A DNA stretch of 64,000 nt from Hwangdonia seohaensis (GTDB taxonomy: Bacteria > Bacteroidota > Bacteroidia > Flavobacteriales > Flavobacteriaceae): positions 992,001 through 1,056,000 of the forward strand of contig NZ_JAVSCK010000001.1 in NCBI RefSeq assembly GCF_031932625.1, given 5' to 3'. Of this stretch, positions 1 through 9,366 are shown piece after piece. A program made the position numbers and the translations under genes. Positions within the stretch are counted from its first letter, which is position 1; every line of letters begins with the position of its first letter. The notes under the pieces are model-generated. The model was not told the DNA's origin, did not search any database, and was given only the letters and a program-made list of their open reading frames with translations.

Positions 1-1035
1 GAAACCTGCACGTTTTTCCAAAACGGCCAACAACATATTTAGTCTTTTCGCATTAAAACCCGTGGCACTTCGCTGTGGTGTGCCGTAAACTGCGGTACTT
101 ACCAAGGCTTGCACTTCAATCATTAACGGACGCATACCTTCTAAAGTGGCGGCAATGGCGTTTCCGGAAAGTTCTTCGTCTTTTTTGGAGATTAAAATTT
201 CGGATGGGTTGGAAACTTCGCGCAAACCAGAACCTTGCATTTCGTAAATACCCAATTCGTTTGTTGAGCCGAAGCGGTTTTTATTGGCGCGTAAAATTCT
301 GAATACATGATTGCGGTCGCCTTCAAATTGTAAAACGGTATCGACCATGTGTTCCAATATTTTTGGGCCGGCAATATGGCCGTCTTTTGTGATATGACCA
401 ATCAACAAAACGGGCGTTGCGGTTTCTTTGGCAAATTTAATCAGTTCGGTTGTGCATTCTTTTATTTGCGAAATGCTTCCCGACGAGGATTCAATATAAT
501 CGCTATGTAAAGTCTGTATAGAGTCAATTATAACTATATCGGGCTCTAAAGCTTCTATTTGTTTGAAGATATTTTGAGTCTTCGTTTCGGTTAAAATGTA
601 ACAATTGTTGTTGTTCGGATTGATGCGTTCTGCACGCATTTTTATTTGTTTCTGGCTTTCTTCACCCGAAACATATAAGGTTTTATACGGTAATTTTAAT
701 GAAATTTGAAGCAACAATGTACTTTTCCCAATTCCGGGTTCGCCCCCTAAAAGGGTTAAAGATCCGGGAACAATACCGCCACCCAAAACACGATTGAATT
801 CGGCATCAAAGGTATCGAGTCGTGCTTCTTTAGAGGTGTCTATTTCGTTAATCCGTAAGGGAACAGATGCCCGTTTTACAGTTGAGGTTGGCGATTTCCA
901 ATCGCTTTTTTCCGGTTTTTGAATAACTTCTTCAACAATAGTGTTCCAAGCTTTACAAGCTGTACATTGCCCTTGCCATTTTGCAAATTGATTGCCGCAG
1001 CTCTGACAAAAAAAAGTAGTTTTAACTTTAGCCAT
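1..1035 (-). CDS. radA: DNA repair protein RadA (3' end cut by window edge)
   Basis: The minus-strand frame is open from the ATG at 1035 to base 1 (345 codons, no stop), so the C-terminus lies outside the window. The start MAKVKTTFFCQSCG gives the zinc finger (CQSC, then CTAC near residue 25). A Walker A motif GGEPGIGKST and the RadA signature in KNRFGSTNE follow. RadA is a RecA-like ATPase that drives branch migration of recombination intermediates; the missing end would carry the Lon-like domain. It stands apart from the next gene by about 90 bases with no clear promoter that I could see. The identification is secure. Confidence 0.96.
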   Translation of the reverse strand, partial: MAKVKTTFFCQSCGNQFAKWQGQCTACKAWNTIVEEVIQKPEKSDWKSPTSTVKRASVPLRINEIDTSKEARLDTFDAEFNRVLGGGIVPGSLTLLGGEPGIGKSTLLLQISLKLPYKTLYVSGEESQKQIKMRAERINPNNNNCYILTETKTQNIFKQIEALEPDIVIIDSIQTLHSDYIESSSGSISQIKECTTELIKFAKETATPVLLIGHITKDGHIAGPKILEHMVDTVLQFEGDRNHVFRILRANKNRFGSTNELGIYEMQGSGLREVSNPSEILISKKDEELSGNAIAATLEGMRPLMIEVQALVSTAVYGTPQRSATGFNAKRLNMLLAVLEKRAGF

Positions 1036-1126
1036 TGTTTAAGTTATTGGGTTGAAAAATTATGGAGTTATTAAAGGTTTTTGACTAAATAATAATTAAC
1101 TAAATATCCAGTTCACATCTTGTTTT

Positions 1127-2278
1127 TTAGTAACCGAAATCTGCCTTAATTAAGTCTGCTTTTTCAATCATTAAATCTTTGGTAATGCCTGCAATTTCAT
1201 CTAACATATAAGCCGATTGATAGGTGCGCATGGCTTTTTTGGGTTCACCGGTTTCTTCGTAAAAACGTGCCAAATAGTAATTTCCTAATAAAGTATCGGG
1301 ATATTCTTTACGGGCCATTTTTCCTAAGGCTTCGTAATATTCAAAATTTTCATTCTTTTCTATGGCTGCAGAAATGGCTTTAAAGTCGTTAATAAGAATC
1401 TGTTTTTCAATTCCGAATAACTCATTAATCATTTTGTATTTTTCCTGGAGATACTCAACCGGGGAGCCGTCCAATTCCAATATAACTTCTTTGTATTCCT
1501 TTATGCTAATAGGCTGGAACACATAAAAAATACTTTCCATGGCTTTTGGCAAAGCGTGTGCCGGCACCGAGTAATGCGAACCGCTTTCAAAACTATCAAA
1601 ATTATAAAAGATGTTTTTGGTTTCTAAAGCTGAAATATCGGTATTTAAAGCCTCGGTCATTTTTTTAATGGACTTCGAGTCGTTTTTGGTATTGGCCAAA
1701 TAATAGAAAATTTTAGATTCTAATTTGCCCAATTGCTCTGGAATATAATCAAGCATATTTGGCGCTAATTCCGGACTGATAACCACATAGCCTTGAAACA
1801 ACGGTTGCTGTTTCAGTAAAAAGTAATTAATAAAATTTGCAGTTTCTCCATGCCCAACGGCCACTCTAAAATTTTCGGTTCGGTATGTTTTTTCTATGTA
1901 CGGAATGAGTTCTATGCCAACAAACTCGAAAAAAGCGGCACCGGTTTCTATGGGCAACGAGTTTTGCTCGGAATACATACAGTCGTCAAATCGTTTTTCG
2001 AGTTGATTGATGCCAACCACAATAGCTTCGGGCATGTCCTCCCAATACGAGTAATAATCAACGTTTCCTGCCACGGCTTCAAATAAATAATCGCCATCTA
2101 AAACAATAAACAGCGGATATTTTTTGTCCTCGTTGGAATTATAACCTCTTGGTAGTTGAATTTTCAGTTCTCGGGTTTCTCCTAATTTTGAAGACTCAAA
2201 GGTTTCGTATTTTACTTGGGCATCAATAGTATTTGTAATGCAGAATAATGCTAATAAAAAAATGATTGGTTGTTTCAT
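1127..2278 (-). CDS. Secreted esterase-like alpha/beta hydrolase, probably inactive
   Basis: A signal peptide (MKQPIIFLLALFCITNTIDA) is followed by an alpha/beta-hydrolase fold of the enterochelin-esterase / esterase D type (LFIVLDGDY, YIEKTYRTENFRVAVGH) and a C-terminal helical, TPR-like part (YYLARFYEETGEPKKA). Where active relatives have GHSxGG, this protein reads GHGETA, so the nucleophile serine is glycine (about residue 144). A histidine that could be the catalytic one remains in GSHYSVP. I chose the ATG at 2278 because the signal peptide begins there; an in-frame ATG at 2308 would add ten residues ahead of it. The role is unknown; it may bind rather than hydrolyse a substrate. Confidence 0.75.
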   Translation of the reverse strand: MKQPIIFLLALFCITNTIDAQVKYETFESSKLGETRELKIQLPRGYNSNEDKKYPLFIVLDGDYLFEAVAGNVDYYSYWEDMPEAIVVGINQLEKRFDDCMYSEQNSLPIETGAAFFEFVGIELIPYIEKTYRTENFRVAVGHGETANFINYFLLKQQPLFQGYVVISPELAPNMLDYIPEQLGKLESKIFYYLANTKNDSKSIKKMTEALNTDISALETKNIFYNFDSFESGSHYSVPAHALPKAMESIFYVFQPISIKEYKEVILELDGSPVEYLQEKYKMINELFGIEKQILINDFKAISAAIEKNENFEYYEALGKMARKEYPDTLLGNYYLARFYEETGEPKKAMRTYQSAYMLDEIAGITKDLMIEKADLIKADFGY

Positions 2279-2369
2279 TTCAAATGATTTGAGATTTAAT
2301 AGGGGCAAGGTATGAAATATGTTAAAACTAAAAAAAAAGTGTTTAAACAGGTTTTAAAAGACTGAAATG

Positions 2370-3338
2370 TTATTTTTTGTTTAACGATTTCTTTCTGTTG
2401 TAAATAGGTAGATAAATTAAGGATAGGCCGCCAAAAACAATAATCATAAGGGTTTGGGATGCCCACATAATCCAACCGAATGCGATACTTGGCTCTTCGG
2501 CAATGCCAAAAATTGAAAACGCCGCGTAAATAGCCAACGGGTACGAACCAATGCCGCCATTGGTTGCCGCAATACTAAAACTTGCCGCTATAAAACCAAT
2601 TAATATGGCCGCAAGAGGAATGTTACTGGTTTCTTCGAGTGCAAAAGAAGTAACGTAAAACATCAGCACGTACATGCCCCAAATAAATAAGGTGTGAAAA
2701 ATAAAGGCCCACTTTTTTTCCATTTTAAAAATGCTTAGCGCACCTTCAATTAGTCCGTTTACAAAGGCTTTGATTTTCAATGCGATTTTAGAGTTGCTTC
2801 TTTTTATATATCTAAAAAATACAAGCATTAAAACAATAAGCCCAATGAATGCAATGGCAATTTTAATGGGATCGAATTTTTCGATTAAAAAATTATAGAT
2901 AAAATCGAATTCAAGAAAAAGCGTTAGGGTAATAATGCCCAACATGACAATCATATCAGCAATACGTTCGGCGACTATGGTGCCAAAACCTTTTTCGAAA
3001 GGCACCCCTTCGTAATTTGTGAGTAGAGATGCTCTGGCGACTTCGCCGGCTCTGGGAATGGTATAATTAATTAAATAGGTAACAAAAACCGCCATAATGC
3101 TATTGCCCAATTTAATATTGTAGCCCATAGGCTCTAATTGAAAACGCCAACGGTAAGCGCGCGACAAATGACTTAAAAGCCCTAAAAACATGCCCAAAAC
3201 TATCCAAGTATAATCGGCATTTTTGGCGTATACCAATAATTCCTCAACCGAAACTTTAGACAGCGCAAACCAGACCAAAAAAACTCCCAATAATAATGGG
3301 AGTGCTGTTTTTAGTATGTTTTTTGTCTTTTGATTCAA
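2370..3338 (-). CDS. YbhN / LPG-synthase-TM family membrane protein
   Basis: This 322-residue polytopic protein has about eight hydrophobic segments. It matches the UPF0104 / lysylphosphatidylglycerol synthase transmembrane domain family in pattern: an early YRWRFQLEPMGY loop, then YTIPRAGEVARASLL and GFIAASFSIAATNGGIGSYPLAIYAAF. Members without the soluble transferase domain are thought to move lipids or lipid-linked sugars, but no substrate can be read here. The start is TTG at 3336-3338: the next ATG lies after the first membrane segment, and the codon two before TTG is the stop of panD. The gene follows panD by three bases in the same frame, so translational coupling is likely. Confidence 0.8.
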   Translation of the reverse strand: MNQKTKNILKTALPLLLGVFLVWFALSKVSVEELLVYAKNADYTWIVLGMFLGLLSHLSRAYRWRFQLEPMGYNIKLGNSIMAVFVTYLINYTIPRAGEVARASLLTNYEGVPFEKGFGTIVAERIADMIVMLGIITLTLFLEFDFIYNFLIEKFDPIKIAIAFIGLIVLMLVFFRYIKRSNSKIALKIKAFVNGLIEGALSIFKMEKKWAFIFHTLFIWGMYVLMFYVTSFALEETSNIPLAAILIGFIAASFSIAATNGGIGSYPLAIYAAFSIFGIAEEPSIAFGWIMWASQTLMIIVFGGLSLIYLPIYNRKKSLNKK

Positions 3339-3341
3339 AGT

Positions 3342-3692
3342 TTATTTTAACAAGTTTGTGGCTTCGTCTGGAAACACAAGCGATGGTTTAAACACTTTTG
3401 CTTTTTCAATATCCATAAAGGCATAAGTGATTAAAATAAGGGTGTCGCCAACCGATACTTTTCTAGCGGCCGCTCCGTTTAAAGTAATTTCGCCACTATT
3501 ACGCGGACCGGGAATACAATAGGTTTCCAAGCGCTCGCCATTGTCGTTATTTACAATTTGGACTTTTTCGCCCTGTATAATGTTGGCGGCATCCATTAAG
3601 TCTTCGTCAATAGTGATACTGCCTATATAGTTGAGTTCTGCACCCGTGCATTTAACTCTGTGGATTTTAGATTTTACTACTTGAATTTGCAT
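3342..3692 (-). CDS. panD: Aspartate 1-decarboxylase precursor
   Basis: PanD makes beta-alanine from aspartate for pantothenate and coenzyme A. The 116-residue length is typical. Self-cleavage occurs between Gly24 and Ser25, and both are present in NYIGSITID, giving the pyruvoyl group. The conserved NGAAAR stretch lies near residue 72. It is 13 bases downstream of panC, the enzyme that uses its product, so the two form one transcription unit that also reaches the YbhN-type gene. The ATG start at 3692 gives the standard MQIQVVKSKIHR beginning. Confidence 0.97.
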   Translation of the reverse strand: MQIQVVKSKIHRVKCTGAELNYIGSITIDEDLMDAANIIQGEKVQIVNNDNGERLETYCIPGPRNSGEITLNGAAARKVSVGDTLILITYAFMDIEKAKVFKPSLVFPDEATNLLK

Positions 3693-3705
3693 GCGGCAAA
3701 GATAA

Positions 3706-4557
3706 TTAATTTAATGCGATATTATCTATAAGTCTAATATCATCTGCATATACCGCTATAAACGCTCTATATGCTTTTTGGTTTGATTTTCTTTTTACTG
3801 GTTTTAAGGTTTTGGTGTCTGCAATAATAAAATACTCTAGTTTTAATAAATCGTGTTTAGCAAACTCTTTTTCAACCCATTCCGTTATTTTATTAGCACT
3901 TTTTGTGCCAAATTTTTCTTTGGCAGTTTTTAAGGTTTTATAGATAAAAGGCGCAGCTTTTTTATATTCGGGTTTTAGTCGGGTGTTGCGCGAACTCATG
4001 GCTAACCCGTTGGCTTCCCTATGGATGGGGCAACCAATAATTTTAACAGGGATATGATGCTTTTCAACCAGTTTTTTGATGATGGCCAATTGCTGAAAAT
4101 CTTTTTCTCCAAAATAAGCCCGATGCGGTTTTACAATCTCGAAAAAGCGTTTTACAACGGTGCCAACGCCGTCAAAATGACCGGTTCTGAATTTACCTTC
4201 CATTTCAAACTCCAAACCATCAAAATCGAATTTGTTCGATATGGTATGGCCTTCGTAAATATCATCAACGGTTGGCGCATAAACTAAAATCTTGTTTTCC
4301 GACACGGTTTTTAACAAGGCCACATCGCCCTCTAAGGTTCTTGGATATTTTACTAAATCGTCGTTATTATCAAACTGCGTGGGATTCACAAAAATACTTA
4401 CCACTACGGTATCGTTCTCATTTAAAGCTTTTTTAACCAAGGCCAAATGCCCGTGGTGTAATGCACCCATGGTTGGCACCAAACCTACCGTAAGCTGTTT
4501 TGCTTTTAATTTATCAATTGCTGCTGCAATTAGCACTTTTTGTGAAAAAACCTTCAT
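3706..4557 (-). CDS. panC: Pantothenate synthetase
   Basis: PanC joins pantoate and beta-alanine with ATP. Family motifs are clear: PTMGALHHGHLALV (with the HxGH nucleotide site), FVNPTQF, FGEKDFQQ and LAMSSRN. The length of 283 residues is normal. It is the first gene of the panC-panD-YbhN unit. A -7 element TAAGTTTG lies on the minus strand at 4582-4589, about 25 bases before the ATG. The gene is divergent from the glycogen-synthase-like gene at 4702, an arrangement I believe is common in flavobacteria. Confidence 0.97.
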   Translation of the reverse strand: MKVFSQKVLIAAAIDKLKAKQLTVGLVPTMGALHHGHLALVKKALNENDTVVVSIFVNPTQFDNNDDLVKYPRTLEGDVALLKTVSENKILVYAPTVDDIYEGHTISNKFDFDGLEFEMEGKFRTGHFDGVGTVVKRFFEIVKPHRAYFGEKDFQQLAIIKKLVEKHHIPVKIIGCPIHREANGLAMSSRNTRLKPEYKKAAPFIYKTLKTAKEKFGTKSANKITEWVEKEFAKHDLLKLEYFIIADTKTLKPVKRKSNQKAYRAFIAVYADDIRLIDNIALN

Positions 4558-4581
4558 TATTTAATAAAAAATTAACGCTTG

Positions 4582-4589
4582 CAAACTTA
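4582..4589 (-). promoter_or_regulatory. -7 element of panC promoter
   Basis: TAAGTTTG on the minus strand matches the flavobacterial -7 consensus TAnnTTTG. I see no good -33 TTG at the usual distance. Confidence 0.5.
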
Positions 4590-4620
4590 ATATTTTACTG
4601 CCAATTCGCATAAAATTTTG

Positions 4621-4628
4621 TACTTTTG
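4621..4628 (+). promoter_or_regulatory. -7 element of the GT5-like gene promoter
   Basis: TACTTTTG matches TAnnTTTG and is divergent from the panC element 31 bases away. The predicted leader is about 65 bases. The -33 element is not evident. Confidence 0.5.
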
Positions 4629-4701
4629 CGTGTTTTTTATTTTGAATTCTCAAAAAGCTATTCAATTACATAGCTATAAAAAGACAGCAAAAAACTAACA
4701 T

Positions 4702-5511
4702 ATGAAAGATAAGAGGATATTATACGTATCATCTGAAGTAGTGCCTTATTTACCTGAGACGGAAATTTCGTCCATGTCTTTTGAAGCGCCAAGATTGGTA
4801 AATCAACAAGGGGGGCAAATAAGAATTTTTATGCCTCGATACGGCAATATTAATGAGAGAAGGCATCAATTGCACGAAGTTATAAGACTATCAGGAATCA
4901 ACTTGGTTATTAACGATTTGGATATGCCACTTATTATTAAAGTAGCTTCAATTCCCAAAGAGCGTATTCAAGTTTATTTTATCGATAACGACGAATATTT
5001 TAAGCGTAAAGCCACACTTACCGATGAAAATGGTGATTTGTTTTCCGATAACGACGAACGCGCTATTTTCTTTGCAAAAGGTGTTATTGAGACGGTTAAA
5101 AAACTAAACTGGTCGCCCGATGTTATCCATGTTCACGGTTGGTTAGCGTCGTTACTACCTCTTTATTTAAAGCAATATTACAAAGACGAGCCTTTATTTA
5201 ACGAAAGTAAAATTGTTACCTCGGTGTACAATCAAAGTTTTGATGGCGCGTTAAACAAAGACATGATTAATAAAATTAAGTTTGATAATATTGATGAAGA
5301 GGCTATTAAAATGCTTAAAGATCCATCATACAACAACTTAATGAAGGTCGCTATTGATAATTCCGATGCATTGATTATAGGGTCTGAAAATATACCTAAA
5401 GATTTAAATACGTATTTAGAAGCATCGGACAAACCTATTTTAGAATTCAAAAGTAAAGATGAATTTGGCGAAGCTTATACAGAGTTTTTTAATACGAAAG
5501 TTTGTATTTAA
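4702..5511 (+). CDS. Glycogen/starch synthase N-domain-like protein
   Basis: The 269-residue protein resembles only the N-terminal (GT5) half of glycogen synthase: ILYVSSEVVPYLP at the start, GGQIRIFMPRYGNI, and DVIHVHGWLASLLPLYL near residues 145-160. A full synthase is about 480 residues and has a second Rossmann domain, which is absent. The ADP-glucose-binding KxGGL motif is also missing after the first strand (SEVVPYLPETEISS). Such short proteins are usually labelled glycogen synthase automatically, but this one is unlikely to be an active transferase. It precedes the DUF4270 lipoprotein gene by 58 bases and may be cotranscribed with it. Confidence 0.75.
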   Translation: MKDKRILYVSSEVVPYLPETEISSMSFEAPRLVNQQGGQIRIFMPRYGNINERRHQLHEVIRLSGINLVINDLDMPLIIKVASIPKERIQVYFIDNDEYFKRKATLTDENGDLFSDNDERAIFFAKGVIETVKKLNWSPDVIHVHGWLASLLPLYLKQYYKDEPLFNESKIVTSVYNQSFDGALNKDMINKIKFDNIDEEAIKMLKDPSYNNLMKVAIDNSDALIIGSENIPKDLNTYLEASDKPILEFKSKDEFGEAYTEFFNTKVCI

Positions 5512-5569
5512 TCTGGATATCATCTAAAAAAAACATGAAAGCCCATTTTGGCATTTTGTAAACAAGCAC

Positions 5570-7237
5570 ATGAAAAACATATTTAAAGCCCTTAAATTTT
5601 CCAGTATATTTCTATTAGTTATGGCATTGTTTATTGCCTGCGATAAAGATTTTAATACTATTGAAAGTGATGTTTTAGGAAAAGACAACGCTAATTTCAA
5701 CACCAATAATTTAAATCTCCAGATTTTAGCTTACAATAAAAAACTGGATTCTTTACAAATAAACAACTTGTCATCAAACTTGTTTGGTGTTTTTAATGAT
5801 CCTGCCTACGGTTTAACTACGGCGAGCATTATAACCCAAGTAACGCCATCTGTTTCCAATCCTAATTTTGGCGACAATCCAGCAATAGATTCTGTTGTTT
5901 TAAAAGTGCCTTATTTTAGTAAAGTAAGTGCCGATTCGCCAGACGAAAATGGAAACGAAGTGTACACCATTAAAGACTCTTTATATGGTGGTGCGCCAAT
6001 AAAATTAACCGTTTACAGGAACAATTATTTTTTAAGGGATTTCAATCCAAATTCAGGATTTAACGAAACCCAAAGGTATTTTTCCAATGCAAGTAGCACC
6101 ATGAATTCGGCTCTTGACGGCAATGGTGTTATAAATTTTGAAGACCATAAAACCGATGTCATTTACGAACAAGATCAATATGTTCCGAGTAGCCAAACCA
6201 TTGTTTTAAAAACAACTGAAGGCGATCAAGATGTCTTTGATAGACAAACTCCTGCTTTAAGAGTGCATTTAGATAAAGATTATTGGAAAACAACAATTAT
6301 TGATAAACAAGACGACCCGGTTTTAAGTAATGCGAATAATTTTAAAGATTACTTTAGAGGCCTGTACTTTAAAGCGGAAGCTATTAACGGTAGTGGTAAC
6401 ATGGTGTTTTTTAATATGGCAAACGCCAATATTGTAATCTATTATTCAAAAGATTCTACAATTGATGGCGACCGATTACAAGATACTTTTACCATAAACC
6501 TTACCGGTATTAGACTGAACACTTTTGTAAATGATTTCAACATTGCTTTGGCTAATGGAAACAAAATCGATGGCGACGAAAGGTTGTATTTAAAAGGAAC
6601 AGAAGGTTCTATGGCCGTTGTTGATTTATTTAATGGTATGGTAGATTGCGATGGCACAACTGAAACAGCTTTGGATTGCTTTAAAAAAACCTATAGGAAA
6701 TTGGATGAAAACGGCAATTATTTGCCAAAGGTAAATGGTAATTATCCGTTAAAAAAAATAATCAATGAAGCGCATTTGGTTATTTATGAAGACGAAACCA
6801 TGCCGAATGGCGGGAACCCTGATTATCATAAATACGATAGAATTTACGCTTACGATATAAAAAACAATGCGCCAACCATTGATTATGTGTTCGACCCGAC
6901 TGAAGACACTTCAGATCCGGCAAACTCTAAAATTATTAACCTGGGGCAACGCATAACTGATGATAATGGTGTTTCAAAATACAAAATACGCCTTACCGAG
7001 CATCTTAATAATATTCTACTAAAAGATTCAACTAACACGAAGCTAGGGCTAACGTTATCTACAAATGTTAATTTAACAAGCCTTTCTAAAATTTTAGAAA
7101 GTGCAGATGAAGTAACTGAGGTTCCATCAACTGTTTTGTTAGCGCCTAGAGGTACTATTTTATACGGGAATCATCAAAACGTACCGGAAAACAGAAAAAT
7201 AAAACTTGAAATATTTTTTACAGAACCTAATTTATAA
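5570..7237 (+). CDS. DUF4270 family lipoprotein
   Basis: The N-terminus is a lipoprotein signal with lipobox LFIAC, the cysteine being residue 24. The following CDKDFNTIESDVLG and the body (LNLQILAYNKKLDSLQ, VFNDPAYGLTTASIITQ, VDSVVLKVPYF) match my recollection of DUF4270, a Bacteroidota family of outer-membrane lipoproteins of unknown role. Its 555 residues are typical. The C-terminal LAPRGTILYGN and the final IKLEIFFTEPNL look complete. It lies between the GT5-like gene and glmS. No enzymatic motif was seen. Confidence 0.82.
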   Translation: MKNIFKALKFSSIFLLVMALFIACDKDFNTIESDVLGKDNANFNTNNLNLQILAYNKKLDSLQINNLSSNLFGVFNDPAYGLTTASIITQVTPSVSNPNFGDNPAIDSVVLKVPYFSKVSADSPDENGNEVYTIKDSLYGGAPIKLTVYRNNYFLRDFNPNSGFNETQRYFSNASSTMNSALDGNGVINFEDHKTDVIYEQDQYVPSSQTIVLKTTEGDQDVFDRQTPALRVHLDKDYWKTTIIDKQDDPVLSNANNFKDYFRGLYFKAEAINGSGNMVFFNMANANIVIYYSKDSTIDGDRLQDTFTINLTGIRLNTFVNDFNIALANGNKIDGDERLYLKGTEGSMAVVDLFNGMVDCDGTTETALDCFKKTYRKLDENGNYLPKVNGNYPLKKIINEAHLVIYEDETMPNGGNPDYHKYDRIYAYDIKNNAPTIDYVFDPTEDTSDPANSKIINLGQRITDDNGVSKYKIRLTEHLNNILLKDSTNTKLGLTLSTNVNLTSLSKILESADEVTEVPSTVLLAPRGTILYGNHQNVPENRKIKLEIFFTEPNL

Positions 7238-7305
7238 ATTCATTTTATAAATCCTTATTTTATATAGAAACACATAATTTTTTAAGTTTCGATGGATTTT
7301 ATCGT

Positions 7306-7355
7306 AAAAAATATCAACTTCATGTACTATTTTAGCATTTGTTGATATTTTTTTT
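7306..7355 (+). terminator. 13-bp inverted repeat with T-run between DUF4270 gene and glmS
   Basis: AAAAAATATCAAC (7306-7318) and GTTGATATTTTTT (7341-7353) are perfectly complementary, with a 22-base loop and extra T residues. This fits an AT-rich terminator of the upstream gene, or a leader structure before glmS (ATG at 7394). Confidence 0.5.
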
Positions 7356-7393
7356 ACATATTTGCTCCACGTTAATTAAAACCCAAATTACTT

Positions 7394-9241
7394 ATGTGTG
7401 GAATTGTTGGATATATAGGACATCGAGAAGCTTACCCTATTATTATTGAAGGGCTTAAACGCTTAGAGTACCGTGGCTACGATAGCGCCGGTATTGCTTT
7501 GTTTGATGGCACCGACCTTAAAATTTCGAAAACCAAGGGAAAAGTATCGGACTTAGAAGAACGATCGGAAAAAGAAATTACCAAAAACGGTAGTTTAGGT
7601 ATTGGTCATACCAGATGGGCAACCCATGGTGTACCTAACGATGTAAACTCACATCCCCACGCTTCAAATTCAGGCGAATTGGCCATCATTCACAATGGTA
7701 TCATTGAGAATTATGATGCGCTAAAAAAAGAGTTGATTTCCAGAGGTTACACCTTTCAATCAGATACAGATACCGAAGTCTTAATTAATTTAATTGAAGA
7801 CGTAAAAAAGAACGAAAACGTAAAGCTTGGTAAAGCCGTACAAATTGCATTAAATCAGGTAATAGGCGCTTATGCCATTGCTGTTTTCGATAAAACCAAA
7901 CCCGGTGAGGTGGTTATTGCCCGTTTAGGAAGCCCGTTGGCCGTGGGTATTGGCGAAGATGAGTTTTTTATTGCAAGTGATGCTTCGCCTTTTTTAGAAT
8001 ACACTAAAAATGCTATTTATTTAGAAGATGAAGAAATGGCAATTATTAGATTGGGGAAGGGCATAAAAGTTAGAAAAATAAAAGACGATTCGTTAGTGGT
8101 TCCCTATGTACAAGAGCTTCAAATGAATCTTGAGCAAATAGAAAAAGGCGGTTACGAGCATTTTATGCTTAAGGAAATACACGAACAACCTCGAGCCATT
8201 AGAGATACGTATAGAGGCAGGTTATTAAGAGACGAGGCTATTATAAAAATGGCCGGTGTTGAAGATAACATGAAAAAGTTTTTAAATGCCAATCGTATTA
8301 TTATTGTGGCCTGCGGTACGTCGTGGCACGCGGGTTTAGTGGCCGAATATATTTTTGAAGAATTTTCTAGAATCCCTGTTGAAGTTGAATACGCTTCAGA
8401 ATTCCGTTATAGAAACCCCGTAATAACAGAGAATGATGTGGTTATTGCCATTTCGCAATCTGGTGAAACTGCCGATACGTTGGCAGCCATAAAACTTGCA
8501 AAATCCAAAGGAGCTTTTGTTTTTGGGGTTTGTAATGTGGTAGGTTCGTCTATTGCCAGAGAAACCCATGCGGGTGCTTATACACACGCAGGACCGGAAA
8601 TTGGCGTGGCTTCAACCAAAGCATTTACAACACAAATTACCGTTTTAACCTTAATAGCATTACGTTTGGCTAGAGCCAAAGGCACGATGTCAAGTTCAAC
8701 TTTTAGAATGTATTTACAAGAATTGGAATTGATTCCGCAAAAAGTAGAGCAATTATTAAAGGTAGACGAACACGTAAAAGACATTGCCAGACAATATTTG
8801 CTATCAACCAATTGTTTGTATTTAGGTAGAGGCTATAATTTTCCCGTAGCGTTGGAAGGCGCTTTAAAACTCAAGGAAATCTCCTATATTCATGCTGAAG
8901 GCTATCCTGCAGCAGAAATGAAACACGGCCCTATTGCCTTAATTGACGATAGGATGCCAGTTATTGTTATTGCAACAAGTAAGGGGCATTACGAAAAAGT
9001 AGTGAGTAATATTCAGGAAATAAAATCAAGAAAAGGTAAAATCATTGCGGTTGTAACCGAAGGAGACACTGCGGTAAAGGAAATTGCCGATCATGTTATT
9101 GAGATTCCAGATTGCGAGGAAGCTTTTTCACCTTTATTAACTACTATACCATTACAACTTTTATCGTATCACATAGCTGTAATGCGCAATTGTAATGTAG
9201 ACCAGCCACGTAACTTAGCAAAATCTGTTACGGTAGAGTAA
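7394..9241 (+). CDS. glmS: Glutamine-fructose-6-phosphate aminotransferase (isomerizing)
   Basis: GlmS makes glucosamine-6-phosphate, the entry point to peptidoglycan and lipopolysaccharide amino sugars. The catalytic Cys2 is in MCGIVGYIGH. The glutaminase domain (about residues 1-220; HTRWATHG, HPH, HNGIIENY) is followed by two SIS isomerase domains (VACGTSWHAG, SQSGETADT, GRGYNFPVALEGALKLKE) and the canonical end KSVTVE. The 615-residue length is normal. The leader shows no sign of the Gram-positive glmS ribozyme. A hairpin after the stop may end the transcript. Confidence 0.98.
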   Translation: MCGIVGYIGHREAYPIIIEGLKRLEYRGYDSAGIALFDGTDLKISKTKGKVSDLEERSEKEITKNGSLGIGHTRWATHGVPNDVNSHPHASNSGELAIIHNGIIENYDALKKELISRGYTFQSDTDTEVLINLIEDVKKNENVKLGKAVQIALNQVIGAYAIAVFDKTKPGEVVIARLGSPLAVGIGEDEFFIASDASPFLEYTKNAIYLEDEEMAIIRLGKGIKVRKIKDDSLVVPYVQELQMNLEQIEKGGYEHFMLKEIHEQPRAIRDTYRGRLLRDEAIIKMAGVEDNMKKFLNANRIIIVACGTSWHAGLVAEYIFEEFSRIPVEVEYASEFRYRNPVITENDVVIAISQSGETADTLAAIKLAKSKGAFVFGVCNVVGSSIARETHAGAYTHAGPEIGVASTKAFTTQITVLTLIALRLARAKGTMSSSTFRMYLQELELIPQKVEQLLKVDEHVKDIARQYLLSTNCLYLGRGYNFPVALEGALKLKEISYIHAEGYPAAEMKHGPIALIDDRMPVIVIATSKGHYEKVVSNIQEIKSRKGKIIAVVTEGDTAVKEIADHVIEIPDCEEAFSPLLTTIPLQLLSYHIAVMRNCNVDQPRNLAKSVTVE

Positions 9242-9248
9242 AAATGCT

Positions 9249-9284
9249 TCTCGTGCAAATTATTAATTTATAAATTGCACGAGA
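9249..9284. terminator. Hairpin after glmS
   Basis: TCTCGTGCAA and TTGCACGAGA form a 10-bp stem starting eight bases after the glmS stop. There is no strong T-run, so it may be a 3'-end stabilising hairpin rather than a true terminator. Confidence 0.45.
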
Positions 9285-9366
9285 GATGTTCTCTTTCATT
9301 CTCAAATAAACACCCAATTTTTAACATAATATTCAAAAATTTAAAGTGATTTTTGTTAAAAACTAC

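Noticed and set aside
7238..7393. glmS ribozyme
   Set aside because: I could not find the conserved core; the region is a plain AT-rich inverted repeat and the class is known mainly from Gram-positive bacteria.
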